NCBI RefSeq assembly: GCF_913773735.1
Contig: NZ_CAJYEB010000023.1
Coordinates: forward strand, 248,001 to 312,000
Length of the DNA: 64,000 nt
DNA from: an uncultured Massilia sp.
Lineage (GTDB): Bacteria; Pseudomonadota; Gammaproteobacteria; Burkholderiales; Burkholderiaceae_D
Direction: 5' to 3'
Shown: piece after piece, positions 17,000-25,818 of the stretch
Layout: every line of letters starts with the position of its first letter
Numbering within the stretch: position 1 is the first letter of the stretch
The notes under the pieces: model-generated
Told to the model about the DNA's origin: nothing
Seen by the model: only the letters and a program-made list of their open reading frames with translations
Databases searched by the model: none
Translations under genes and position numbers: made by a program

Positions 17000-18451
17000 T
17001 CAGGCTCCCGCCACGCCGGTCCCGACCATGGCCGCGGGATCGACCAGGCGGTCGAACGTGGCCGCGTCCACGTGGCCCGAGCGTAGCGCCGCCTCGCGCA
17101 GGGTGGCGCCGCTGGCCTGGGCCTGTTCGGCGATCTGCGCCGCGCGCTGGTAGCCGATCGCCGGCGACAGCGCCGTCACCAGCATCAGGCTGCGCCCGAC
17201 GTGGGCGGCGATGCGTTCGCGGTCGAGGTCCGTGCCCTCGACCGAATAGGTACGGAATCTCGCGCAGCCGTCGGCCAGCAGCGTGGCCGAGTGCAGGAAG
17301 GCGTTGACGATCAGCGGGCGCATGGCGTTCAGCTCGAAGTTGCCCTGCGAGCCGGCGAACGCCACCGCGCCATCGTTGCCCAGCACCTGGATGGCGATCA
17401 TCACCATCGCCTCGCATTGCGTCGGATTGACCTTGCCGGGCATGATCGACGATCCCGGCTCGTTCGGCGGCAGCCGCAGCTCGCCCAGGCCGCAGCGCGG
17501 CCCGGACGCCAGCCAGCGCATGTCGTTGGCGATCTTCATCAGGGCCACCGCCAGGCCGCGCAGCGCCGCGTGCGCCGCCACCATCGCGTCGAGCGATCCC
17601 TGGGCCATGAACTTGTTGGGCGCGGTGACGAAGGGCTTGCCGGTCAGCGCGGCGATGCGCTGCGCCACCGCGGCCGAGAAGCCGGGCGGCGCGTTGATGC
17701 CGGTGCCGACCGCGGTGCCGCCCAGCGCCAGCTCGTACAGGCCGCGCCGGCCGTCGGCGATGGCGCGCGCGGCGGCGCGCAGCTGGGCGGCCCAGCCCGA
17801 CCATTCCTGGCCGACCGTCAGCGGCGTCGCGTCCTCCAGGTGGGTGCGGCCGATCTTGACGACGTCCATCCAGGCGGCGGCCTTGGCCTCGATCACGCCG
17901 GCCAGCCGGTCGACTTCGGGCAGCAGCCGGCGGTCCAGCAGGTCCAGCGCGGCGATGTGCATGGCGGTGGGGAAGCTGTCGTTCGAACTCTGGCCCATGT
18001 TGACGTCGTCGTTCGGCGCCACCGGCCGCTGGCTACCGAGCGTGCCGCCCAGCAGCTGGATCGCGCGGTTGGCCAGCACCTCGTTGACGTTCATGTTCGA
18101 TTGCGTGCCGGATCCGGTCTGCCACACGTACAGCGGGAAGTGGGCGTCGAGCAGGCCGGCCGCGGCCTCGTCGGCGGCGCGCACGATCGCCCGCGCCTTC
18201 CAGGCGGGCAGCCGGCCGGCGTCCAGGTTGACGAGCGCGCAGGCCTTCTTGACGATGCCGTAGGCATGGTAGACCGCCTTGGGCATGCGGTCGTCGCCGA
18301 TCGAGAAGTGCACCAGCGAGCGCGCGGTCTGCGCGCCGTAGTACTTGTCGGCCGGGACGTCGACGTCGCCCATCGAATCGAATTCGCGGCGCGTGCCGGT
18401 GGCGGCCAGGCCGATCGGGATGTCCAGCAGCTGAGGTTCCATGTCGGTCAT
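17000..18451 (-). CDS. fumC: Class II fumarate hydratase
   Basis: A 483-residue oxygen-stable homotetrameric fumarase interconverting fumarate and malate in the TCA cycle. The signature GSSIMPGKVNPTQ contains the catalytic loop; GQSSNDSFPTAMH and GRTHLEDATP are the other conserved substrate regions. AAGGAG is 6 bases before ATG 18451. The gene lies 10 bases downstream of mqo on the same strand. The two consecutive TCA steps (fumarate to malate to oxaloacetate) are therefore probably co-transcribed. Confidence 0.95.
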   Translation of the reverse strand: MTDMEPQLLDIPIGLAATGTRREFDSMGDVDVPADKYYGAQTARSLVHFSIGDDRMPKAVYHAYGIVKKACALVNLDAGRLPAWKARAIVRAADEAAAGLLDAHFPLYVWQTGSGTQSNMNVNEVLANRAIQLLGGTLGSQRPVAPNDDVNMGQSSNDSFPTAMHIAALDLLDRRLLPEVDRLAGVIEAKAAAWMDVVKIGRTHLEDATPLTVGQEWSGWAAQLRAAARAIADGRRGLYELALGGTAVGTGINAPPGFSAAVAQRIAALTGKPFVTAPNKFMAQGSLDAMVAAHAALRGLAVALMKIANDMRWLASGPRCGLGELRLPPNEPGSSIMPGKVNPTQCEAMVMIAIQVLGNDGAVAFAGSQGNFELNAMRPLIVNAFLHSATLLADGCARFRTYSVEGTDLDRERIAAHVGRSLMLVTALSPAIGYQRAAQIAEQAQASGATLREAALRSGHVDAATFDRLVDPAAMVGTGVAGA

Positions 18452-18461
18452 GCTTGCTCCT

Positions 18462-19985
18462 TCATACGTCGTCGATGCGCAGCAGCGCCGCCGTCTCGGC
18501 GCGGCTGCGGCGGCAGGCGTCGGCGTCCTGTTTCAGGTCGATGCCCCAGGTCGGGATCATCGCGCGCAGGCGCGGCAGCCAGCCGTCGGCGCCGAGCCGC
18601 TCGGGGAAGCAGCGTTGCAGCACCGCCATGGCGATGAACGCGGCGGTCGACGCGCCCGGCGAGGCGCCCAGCAGGGCCACCAGCGAGCGGTCGGCGGCGG
18701 CGACCAGCTCGGTGCCGAAGTGCAGCGACCCTTCCTCGTGCCGGAACCAGCCCGTGCTCTCGTGCGGCGCGATGGTCTGCACGCGCTGGCCGGCGACGGC
18801 CTTGCGCCAGTCCTGCCGCACCGCGCCCGGATAGAACGCCTGCAGCTGGGCGAACTGGTGCTCGGCGCTCTGCAGCACCTGGCCGATCAGGTATTCGGTC
18901 AGCGCGACGTTGTCGCGCGCCACGTCCAGCAGCGGGATGATGTTGCTGGGCGTGAGCGAGGCGAACAGGTCGGACAGGCCGCCGTGCTTGAGGAAGCGCG
19001 TCGAGAAGCCGGCGTAGGGGCCGAACAGCACCGAGCGCTTGCCGCCGACGATGCGCGTGTCCAGGTGCGGCACCGACATCGGCGGCGACCCGCTGGCGGC
19101 CTTGCCGTAGACCTTGGCGTGGTGGCGTTCGCTGACCGCGTCGACGTCGCAGCGCAGCCAGATGCCGCTGACCGGGAAGCCGCCGTAGCCGCGCGCTTCC
19201 GGGATGCCGGACTTCTGCAGCAGCGGCAGCGCGCCGCCGCCGGCGCCGATGAACACGAAGCGCGCGGACAGCGTGCGCGTGGGGCCGTGTTCCCCGTCGC
19301 GGGTGTCGCGCACGCCCACGCGCCAGCCGCCGGCGCTACGGTCGAGCGCCTCCACCCGGCTGTCGTACTGCACGGCGAAGCCGGGCTGCGCGGCCAGGTG
19401 GTCCACCAGCAGGTGCGTCAGCGCGCCGTAGTCGACGTCGGTGCCGGTGACCATGCGCGTGGCGGCGAGCGGCTGGCCGGGCGCGCGGTCTTCCATCAGC
19501 AGCGGCGCCCAGCGCGCGATCTGCGCGGGATCCTCGGTGTATTCCATGCCGCGGTAGCAGTGGTGCGCCGACATGGCCTGGTAGCGCGCGCGCAGGAAGG
19601 CGACGTTGTCCTTGCCCTGGACGAAGCTCATGTGCGGGCAGGGGTGCAGGAAGGCGCGCGGGTCGGGAATGGCGCCGCGCCGCACCAGGTGCGCCCACAG
19701 CTGGCGCGAGACGTCGAACTCGGTGTTCACCTCGAGCGCCTTGGCGATGTCGACGCTGCCGTCGGGCCGCTGCGGGGTGTAGTTCAGTTCGCAGTTCGCC
19801 GCGTGGCCGGTGCCGGCGTTGTTCCAGCCTTCCGAACTCTCGAGCGCGCAGTCGTGCAGCGCTTCCAGCATGACGATGGACAGCGACGGGTCGAGCTCCT
19901 TCAGCACCACGCCGAGCGTGGCGCTCATGATGCCGCCGCCCACCAGGACGACGTCGTGCATGGTGTCAGTGGTCTGCGCGGTCAA
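18462..19985 (-). CDS. mqo: Malate:quinone oxidoreductase
   Basis: A 507-residue FAD-dependent peripheral membrane enzyme oxidising malate to oxaloacetate with electrons to quinone. The FAD fingerprint DVVLVGGGIMSATLG sits at residues 10-24, followed by the Mqo-typical SSEGWNNAGTGHAANCELNYTP. The start is TTG at 19985, chosen because AAAGGAG lies 6 bases upstream; an in-frame ATG at 19961 has no such site. The start overlaps the last 20 bases of the cupin gene, suggesting translational coupling. fumC follows. Confidence 0.93.
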   Translation of the reverse strand: MTAQTTDTMHDVVLVGGGIMSATLGVVLKELDPSLSIVMLEALHDCALESSEGWNNAGTGHAANCELNYTPQRPDGSVDIAKALEVNTEFDVSRQLWAHLVRRGAIPDPRAFLHPCPHMSFVQGKDNVAFLRARYQAMSAHHCYRGMEYTEDPAQIARWAPLLMEDRAPGQPLAATRMVTGTDVDYGALTHLLVDHLAAQPGFAVQYDSRVEALDRSAGGWRVGVRDTRDGEHGPTRTLSARFVFIGAGGGALPLLQKSGIPEARGYGGFPVSGIWLRCDVDAVSERHHAKVYGKAASGSPPMSVPHLDTRIVGGKRSVLFGPYAGFSTRFLKHGGLSDLFASLTPSNIIPLLDVARDNVALTEYLIGQVLQSAEHQFAQLQAFYPGAVRQDWRKAVAGQRVQTIAPHESTGWFRHEEGSLHFGTELVAAADRSLVALLGASPGASTAAFIAMAVLQRCFPERLGADGWLPRLRAMIPTWGIDLKQDADACRRSRAETAALLRIDDV

Positions 19986-20373
19986 GATGGTCTCCTTTCG
20001 TGAACAGGTCGGCGACGTCGGGGCCGACGATGACGTAGGCGCGGCGCCATGGCTGGTCGTCGACCAGGCGCCAGCTGTGGCCGCTGCCGCGCGTGTCGTC
20101 GGCCAGCAGGACGTCGCCGGGGCGGATCAGGAAGGTGGCTCCGGCGGCGGTGCGGAATTCGAGCGTGCCGCTCAGCGTCAGCACGAGCTGGCGCGCGGGG
20201 GCGTCGTGCGCGCCGAAGGCGCCGCCCGGGCCGGTCTCGCGGAACGAGATGCTGGCGGCGCCGAGCACGTGGCTCAACGCGTCGCCGCGCTCGCCGCGGG
20301 GCAGGGCGATATGGCCTTCCTCGAAGGTGGAATTGCCGTCGGAACCGGTCCAGATGCGTACGCAGCGGATCAT
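19966..20373 (-). CDS. Cupin-domain protein (135 aa)
   Basis: A small single-domain cupin of unknown substrate: GGAFGAHDAPARQLVLTLSGTLEFRTAAGATFLIRPGDVLLADDTRGSGHSW covers both cupin motifs, with the metal-type His at GAHD and in SGHSW. There is no signal peptide. AAGGAG lies upstream of ATG 20373. Its 3' end overlaps the TTG start of mqo, so it leads a cupin-mqo-fumC unit. Similar stand-alone cupins can be enzymes or small-molecule sensors; which applies here cannot be told from the sequence. Confidence 0.8.
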   Translation of the reverse strand: MIRCVRIWTGSDGNSTFEEGHIALPRGERGDALSHVLGAASISFRETGPGGAFGAHDAPARQLVLTLSGTLEFRTAAGATFLIRPGDVLLADDTRGSGHSWRLVDDQPWRRAYVIVGPDVADLFTKGDHLDRADH

Positions 20374-20507
20374 GGGTGGTGCTCCTTGCTTTGGTGGCTG
20401 GCGGCACCAATGTAGCGTGCCCGGCCGCGCACGCGCTCGGCCGTTCGTAGGATGCGATGATGATCGAAATATGATCCGCCGGCGCCGCCGGCGCGGGATC
20501 GGCGCGC

Positions 20508-21479
20508 CTACCGCGGCGGCGGCGGGATCCCGTCGGCGTCCACCGGGGCGATCCCGAACGCCTGCGGCACCGCCACCCGCATGATCTCGATGAAGCGGCG
20601 CAGCCGGGCAGGGTAGAACCTTGCCGGCGGGTAGATCAGCCAGATCGGCAGCGGCGTCGCCTGCCATTGCGGCACCAGCTGCACCAGGCGGCCGGTATCG
20701 AGCTCGTCGTGCAGCGCCCAGTGCGAGCCGAGCGCGACGCCCACGCCCAGCAGCGCGGCATTGCGCAGCGTGTACAGGTTGTCGGTGTACAGGCGCGGGC
20801 GGATCGCCAGGCGCACGGTGGCGCCGCTGGCGGCATGGCTGAGCACGACCTCGTCGCGGTAGAAGTTGCTGGCGGCGATCCAGGGCAGGGCCGGCAGGGC
20901 GTCGGGATGCGCCGGCATCCCGCGGCCGTCGAGCAGCGACGACGCGGCCACCACGATGCGCGGCACTTCTCCCAGGCGGATCGCGACCATGTCCGGCGGC
21001 GGGTCGTCGCCGACGCGGATCACGCAGTCGATGCCGGCGCCGATCAGGTCGGGCGTGCGGTCGTGCAGCGTCCATTCCACCGTCATGCGCGGGTAGCGCT
21101 TCAGGTATTCCGCCAGCGGCGCGACCAGCTGCTGCTGGCCGAAGGCATGCGGGGCGATCACGCGCAGCAGGCCGACCGGCTCGTCGCCGGCGCCGCGGAT
21201 CTCGCTCTCGAACGCCTGCCAGCCGGCGATCAGTTCGCGCGCGCGCTGGTAGCAGCGCATGCCGTCGTCGGTCAGCGTCATCGCGTGCGTGGAGCGCTGC
21301 AGCAGGCGCACGCCCAGCGATGTTTCCAGCGCCTTCAGGCGCCGGCTGACGGTGGGCTGCGTGGTGCCGAGCAGGCGCGCCGCCGCCGACAGGCTGCCGG
21401 CATCGACGATGCGCACGAAGGTTTCCACCAGCATCATACGGTTGGTGGAGGTATCGTCACTGAATTTTTCAAGGTTCAT
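20508..21479 (-). CDS. LysR-family transcriptional regulator
   Basis: A 323-residue LTTR. The N-terminal winged helix-turn-helix (residues ~16-75: LVETFVRIVDAGSLSAAARLLGTTQPTVSRRLKALETSLGVRLLQRSTHAMTLTD) is followed by a periplasmic-binding-protein-like effector domain. ATG 21479 was chosen; the frame is open further upstream into the divergent promoter. It is divergent from an MFS exporter gene 92 bases away and probably regulates it. A T-N11-A palindrome overlaps its own start codon. Confidence 0.9.
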   Translation of the reverse strand: MNLEKFSDDTSTNRMMLVETFVRIVDAGSLSAAARLLGTTQPTVSRRLKALETSLGVRLLQRSTHAMTLTDDGMRCYQRARELIAGWQAFESEIRGAGDEPVGLLRVIAPHAFGQQQLVAPLAEYLKRYPRMTVEWTLHDRTPDLIGAGIDCVIRVGDDPPPDMVAIRLGEVPRIVVAASSLLDGRGMPAHPDALPALPWIAASNFYRDEVVLSHAASGATVRLAIRPRLYTDNLYTLRNAALLGVGVALGSHWALHDELDTGRLVQLVPQWQATPLPIWLIYPPARFYPARLRRFIEIMRVAVPQAFGIAPVDADGIPPPPR

Positions 21480-21492
21480 ACGTTCATCGTAT
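21478..21492. promoter_or_regulatory. Candidate LysR-type operator (ATACG-N5-CGTAT)
   Basis: A perfect 5-bp inverted repeat with a 5-base spacer, containing the T-N11-A pattern of LTTR boxes, lies in the LysR/MFS intergenic region. It overlaps the LysR start codon, a position suited to autorepression. Confidence 0.5.
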
Positions 21493-21571
21493 AACAGTTC
21501 TACCGGCGGCGCGTCTACCGTCACGGGTGGGCGCCCCGCATAATCCGACCATCGCATCCTCCAGGCTCACC

Positions 21572-22786
21572 ATGAACACCTCGCACCCCACCATGACGGT
21601 ATCCCCGCAGGCGACGCGCCTGTCGACGCCGTTGATCTTCCTGCTGGCCGGCGGCACCGGCCTGTCGGTCGCCTCGCTCTACTACAGCCAGCCGACGCTG
21701 GGCATCCTGGCCACCGAACTGCACGCCGATGGCCGCACCATCGGCTGGATCCCCACGCTGACCCAGTTCGGCTACGCCCTCGGCCTGCTGTTGCTGGCGC
21801 CGCTCGGCGACCGCTTCGACCGCCGCAACATCATCCTGGTCAAGGCCGCGATCCTGTGCGCGGCGCTGCTGCTGACGGGCTTCGCGCCGTCGCTGGGCGT
21901 GCTGCTGGGCGCCAGCCTGCTGGTGGGCCTGTTCGCCACCGTCGCCCAGGACATCGTCCCGGCCGCCGCCACGCTGGCGCCGCCCGCGCACCGCGGCAAG
22001 GCGGTCGGCACCGTGATGACCGGCCTGCTGCTGGGCATCCTGCTGTCGCGCGTGGCGAGCGGCTTCGTGGCCGAGCAGTACGGCTGGCGCACGGTGTTCG
22101 TCTTGGCCGCCGCCAGCATCGCGCTGATGGCGCTGGTGATGGCGCGCGGCCTGCCGCGCTTCGCGCCGACCAGCAACGTGTCGTATCCGGCCCTGCTGCG
22201 CTCGCTGGCCACGCTGTGGGGCCAGCACCGCACGCTGCGCCAGGCCGCGCTGTCCCAGGGCCTGCTGTCGCTGGGCTTCTCGGCCTTCTGGTCGACGCTG
22301 GCCGTGATGCTGCACGGCGCCCCGTTCCACCTCGGCGCGGCCGCCGCCGGTTCCTTCGGCCTGGCCGGCGCCGTGGGCGCGCTGGCCGCGCCGTTCGCCG
22401 GCCGCATGGCCGACCGCCGCGGCGCGGCCTGGGTGGCGCGCCTGGCGGCGGCCATCTCCCTGGCCTCGTTCGCCACGATGTTCGCGATGCCGCTGCTGCC
22501 GGTCCCGGGCCAGCTGGTGCTGCTGGCGCTGGCCACGATCGGCTTCGACCTGGGCGTGCAGGCCAGCCTGATCTCGCACCAGACCATCGTCTACGGCATC
22601 GCCCCGGAGGCGCGCAGCCGCCTGAACGCCATCCTGATGACCAGCGTGTTCGTGGGCATGGCGACCGGCGGCCTGCTCGGCGCCCAGGCGCTGGCGGCGT
22701 GGGGCTGGAACGGCGTGGTGCTGCTGGCGGTGGCCGCGTCGACGGCGGCGCTGCTGGTGCGGACGCTGGCCGCCGCCGGCAAGTGA
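21572..22786 (+). CDS. MFS transporter (drug/metabolite exporter type)
   Basis: A 404-residue inner-membrane protein with about 12 predicted helices and the MFS loop motif LLLAPLGDRFDRRNII after helix 2. The repeat FAGRMADRRGAAWVARL appears after helix 8. The N-terminal YYSQPTLGILATEL is typical of a large proteobacterial efflux subfamily of the DHA1 type. ATG 21572 precedes a short hydrophilic leader; ATG 21593 is an alternative. Divergent from the LysR gene, suggesting inducible export; the substrate is unknown. Confidence 0.88.
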   Translation: MNTSHPTMTVSPQATRLSTPLIFLLAGGTGLSVASLYYSQPTLGILATELHADGRTIGWIPTLTQFGYALGLLLLAPLGDRFDRRNIILVKAAILCAALLLTGFAPSLGVLLGASLLVGLFATVAQDIVPAAATLAPPAHRGKAVGTVMTGLLLGILLSRVASGFVAEQYGWRTVFVLAAASIALMALVMARGLPRFAPTSNVSYPALLRSLATLWGQHRTLRQAALSQGLLSLGFSAFWSTLAVMLHGAPFHLGAAAAGSFGLAGAVGALAAPFAGRMADRRGAAWVARLAAAISLASFATMFAMPLLPVPGQLVLLALATIGFDLGVQASLISHQTIVYGIAPEARSRLNAILMTSVFVGMATGGLLGAQALAAWGWNGVVLLAVAASTAALLVRTLAAAGK

Positions 22787-22787
22787 G

Positions 22788-23165
22788 TCAGGAGGGCAGC
22801 GGGTTCCTGGTGACGGCCACCGCGACGATGTAGGCGAACACCGCCAGCGCCGCGCAGAACGCCGCCGCGCGCTGCCCGCGCGTGCGCCCGCGCTTGAGGG
22901 CGATCGTGCCGAGCGCGATGTAGGCGACCAGGGCCACCACCTTGGCCGTGAGCCAGGGCTGCTGGCCGGGCCGCATGCCGCTCCATGCGGACAGGCCGAT
23001 GGCGCTGGCCAGCAGCAGGGTGTCGATGACGTGCGGCGCGATCCGCACCCACCGTTGCCGCAGCAGCGGCGAGGCGCGCAGCATCCAGATGCCGCGCAGC
23101 GCGAACAGGAAGCCGGACAGGCCGGCGCAGGTCATGTGGAAGTGCTTGAGGCTGAGGTACTCCAT
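22788..23165 (-). CDS. SirB2-family small membrane protein
   Basis: A 125-residue protein with four predicted transmembrane helices, starting YLSLKHFHMTCAGLSGFLFALRGIWML and containing the His- and Pro-bearing segment RIAPHVIDTLLLASAIGL, both hallmarks of the SirB family. The biochemical role of this family is not established. It converges with the MFS gene with one base between the stops and is 58 bases downstream of the terC-like gene on the same strand. Confidence 0.85.
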   Translation of the reverse strand: MEYLSLKHFHMTCAGLSGFLFALRGIWMLRASPLLRQRWVRIAPHVIDTLLLASAIGLSAWSGMRPGQQPWLTAKVVALVAYIALGTIALKRGRTRGQRAAAFCAALAVFAYIVAVAVTRNPLPS

Positions 23166-23223
23166 GGCAGCGATCCAGGTGGAAACACGGCAGCGTAGCC
23201 CGTTTCCATCCGGATACGCAAGC

Positions 23224-24183
23224 TCAGGCCTTCGGCGCGCCCTTCGAATGCATCAGGCTGGCGATCACCGACACCGCCAGGATCAGCCCCACCACGCCCA
23301 GCGCGATCGGCGTCGGGATCTTGTAAACGTCCAGCAGCAGCATCTTGGCGCCGATGAAGATCAGGATCGCCGCCAGTCCGTACTTGAGCAGGTGGAAGCG
23401 CTGGGCCATGTCGGCCAGCAGGAAGTACATGGCGCGCAGGCCCAGGATGGCGAAGATGTTCGAGGTGAACACGATGAACGGGTCGCCCGTCACGGCGAAG
23501 ATGGCGGGAATCGAGTCCACCGCGAAGATCACGTCGGTGACCTCGACCAGCACCAGCACGACGAACAGCGGGGTGGCGTAGCGCACGCCCTGCTTGACGA
23601 CGAAGAAGCTGTGGCCGTGGTACTCGTCGGTGATCTTCATGTGGCCGCGCATCCAGCGCAGCACCCGGTTGTCGGCCAGGTCCGATTCCTTCTCGGCGAC
23701 CAGCAGCATCTGGATGCCGGTGTACAGGAGGAACAGGCCGAACAGATAGAGGATCCAGTGGAACTGGGCCAGCAGCAGGGCGCCCACGTAGATCAGGATG
23801 GCGCGCAGCACGATCGCGCCCAGCACGCCGTACAGCAGCACGCGTTTCTGGAACATCGGCGGCACGGAAAAGAAGCCGAACAGCGTGATCCAGACGAACA
23901 CATTGTCCACCGCCAGCGACTTCTCGATCAGGTAGCCGGTCAGGTATTCCAGCGACTTCGCCTTCGCGACCTCCGGCCCCAGCGTGCCCTCCAGGTACCA
24001 CCACAGCCAGGCGCCGAAGGCCAGCGCGATCGAGATCCAGATCAGCGTCCAGATCGCCGCCTCGCGCGTGCTGACCTGGTGCTCGCCCTCGTGCTTGAGG
24101 ACGAAGAAGTCGACGGCGAGCATCACGGCCACCAGGGCCGTGAACGCCATGTACAGGGTGGGCGTGCCGATCGAGTCGATCAT
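23224..24183 (-). CDS. TerC/Alx-family integral membrane protein
   Basis: A 319-residue protein with 8-9 hydrophobic helices. Conserved acidic positions inside helices, as in SLAVDNVFVWITLFGFF and VTDVIFAVDSIPAIFAVTGDPFIVFTSNIFAILGLRAMYF, define the TerC/Alx family, linked to manganese export and tellurite resistance. ATG 24183 follows GGGAGA; the open frame upstream is not needed. No tellurite-resistance genes and no recognisable yybP-ykoY element precede it, so a metal-homeostasis role is the best guess. Confidence 0.92.
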   Translation of the reverse strand: MIDSIGTPTLYMAFTALVAVMLAVDFFVLKHEGEHQVSTREAAIWTLIWISIALAFGAWLWWYLEGTLGPEVAKAKSLEYLTGYLIEKSLAVDNVFVWITLFGFFSVPPMFQKRVLLYGVLGAIVLRAILIYVGALLLAQFHWILYLFGLFLLYTGIQMLLVAEKESDLADNRVLRWMRGHMKITDEYHGHSFFVVKQGVRYATPLFVVLVLVEVTDVIFAVDSIPAIFAVTGDPFIVFTSNIFAILGLRAMYFLLADMAQRFHLLKYGLAAILIFIGAKMLLLDVYKIPTPIALGVVGLILAVSVIASLMHSKGAPKA

Positions 24184-24347
24184 GGTGTCTCCCGGAATGG
24201 TCGGTAACTGGACGGTTACCGTCGATTCTAGGGCCGGCGCGGGCATCGCGGCGCGCGAACGGCCAGCCGATCCCGGCCATGCGTGGCATGATGTCGCCGA
24301 ACCCGCCAATGCGCCGCCGCCGGCGCCATCGATGAAAGGATCCGACC

Positions 24348-25481
24348 ATGCACCTGCGCGCCCTCGCGCTCCTCGCGCCAGCCCTGGCGCTTGCCGTACC
24401 GGCCCGCGCCGCGCCGGTGGCGTTGACCGCGCCGGGTGCGAACACGGTCCTCTCCCAGGTCGTGGAGATCGCCGGCGGCAGGGTGTGCATGGCCGGCGTG
24501 ACCGTCGGCAGCCCGCGCGAGCCGGAGCGCGGCACGCTCATCGTGTTCGACCTGGCCGCCAACCGCGTCGCCTGGCAAAAGACGATCGATCCGCCCGCCG
24601 GCAGCGGCAGGCTGGCGTTCCGGGCCTGCCAGGCGGGCGGCGGCGGCGTCCACGCCGGCGCCGAAGCGGTAGCGGCCGCGGGCAAGGACGGCAGGCTGTC
24701 GGCGCCCTGGGTCTACCGCTTCGACGACCAGGGCAGGTTGCTGGCGTCGAAGGAAGTGGAGACGGGATCGTCCGAGGCCCGCGTCTACGCCATCGAGGCC
24801 GACGCGGACGGCGTGACGCTGGCCGGCGCCACCGGCGATGCGTCGGCGGCGGTGACGTCGAACGGGATGTTTGTCGCGCGCCTGGATTCGTTGCTGCACG
24901 GTGCCACCGTCACGAGGCTGCCGACCGGCGCCTTCGCCCACGGCGCGGTCGCCAGGTTGGCCGGCAATGCGTTGTACGTCGGCGGGAACTTCCTGCCGGC
25001 CGCGCAGCCGGGCGGCGCGAAGCCGGATGACTACGCGATGTCGCGCATCGTCGGCGGCAAGTACCGCTTCAGCGCCAGGCCCGTGAAGCGCAGGTCGAAC
25101 GGCGTCGTCACCGCCATCGCGCCCGCCAGCGACATCGTGGCGCTGGGCAACGACGGCAGGACGACGCAACTGGTGGCGGTCGGCGCGGACGGCAAGCCCC
25201 GGGAAGACCTGCAGGTGGCGAGCGCGTTCTGCTGGACCAGCGCCATCAGCGCGGATGCGACCACCGTGTATGCGATCCGCACCGAGTGCCGCGACCCGGA
25301 CACCCCGGCCGTGCTCACGGCCATCGATCGCCGCAGCGGCGCCGAAGTCGTCGTCAGCGGGATCGTCGGCGAGCCGGAGTACGTGCTGGCGACCGGCGCG
25401 AAGCTCGTCGTGATCGCGAAGAAGCGCGATGGGACATTGATGCTGCAGGCGCTGGCGAAGGGCGCGGACCGGGAAGAGTGA
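24348..25481 (+). CDS. Secreted protein of unknown function (377 aa)
   Basis: Signal peptide MHLRALALLAPALALAVPARA, then a beta-rich sequence of repeating V-x-L/A-G-x and D-x-x-x-G-x-x motifs (GGRVCMAGVTVGS, ADGVTLAGATGDASAAVTSNGMFVARLDS, GNALYVGGNFLPA, DIVALGNDGRTTQLVAVGADG) suggestive of a beta-propeller. Family not recognised. Monocistronic, divergent from the TerC-family gene and ended by a strong terminator. Confidence 0.7.
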   Translation: MHLRALALLAPALALAVPARAAPVALTAPGANTVLSQVVEIAGGRVCMAGVTVGSPREPERGTLIVFDLAANRVAWQKTIDPPAGSGRLAFRACQAGGGGVHAGAEAVAAAGKDGRLSAPWVYRFDDQGRLLASKEVETGSSEARVYAIEADADGVTLAGATGDASAAVTSNGMFVARLDSLLHGATVTRLPTGAFAHGAVARLAGNALYVGGNFLPAAQPGGAKPDDYAMSRIVGGKYRFSARPVKRRSNGVVTAIAPASDIVALGNDGRTTQLVAVGADGKPREDLQVASAFCWTSAISADATTVYAIRTECRDPDTPAVLTAIDRRSGAEVVVSGIVGEPEYVLATGAKLVVIAKKRDGTLMLQALAKGADREE

Positions 25482-25500
25482 GGCAGTGGCAGCGCCAACG

Positions 25501-25530
25501 AAAAAGCCCCGGCTCGCGCCAGGGCTTTTT
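25501..25530. terminator. Bidirectional rho-independent terminator
   Basis: AAAAAGCCC (25501-25509) pairs perfectly with GGGCTTTTT (25522-25530) over a 12-base loop. The A-run and T-run make it functional in both directions: for the secreted-protein gene on the plus strand and for the tRNA-Pro genes on the minus strand. Confidence 0.9.
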
Positions 25531-25540
25531 CTAGAATTCT

Positions 25541-25617
25541 TGGTCGGGGTGAGAGGATTCGAACCTCCGGCCTCTACGTCCCGAACGTAGCGCTCTACCG
25601 GGCTAAGCTACACCCCG
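25541..25617 (-). tRNA. tRNA-Pro (anticodon CGG), copy 1
   Basis: A 77-base cloverleaf on the minus strand. Acceptor CGGGGTG/CACCCCG, A discriminator and encoded CCA; anticodon stem CTACG/CGTAG with loop TTCGGGA (anticodon CGG, decoding CCG); T arm with TTCGAAT. The sequence is identical to the copy at 25690-25766. Confidence 0.97.
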
Positions 25618-25687
25618 ACGGTAGGTAGTACTTTGAAGCGGCGGCGCGATCCGGGAAGATCGGCGGTGGATGCCGCAAACAAGAAAG

Positions 25688-25766
<79 letters not shown>

Positions 25767-25818
25767 ACTGTTCGAGATGCCGTTACCGGAATCTCGGGAA
25801 GGCATTACTATAGTTGCC

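Noticed and set aside
24184-24347. A possible manganese riboswitch upstream of the TerC-family gene
   Set aside because: I could not find the conserved yybP-ykoY stems in these 164 bases, which also serve a divergent gene.
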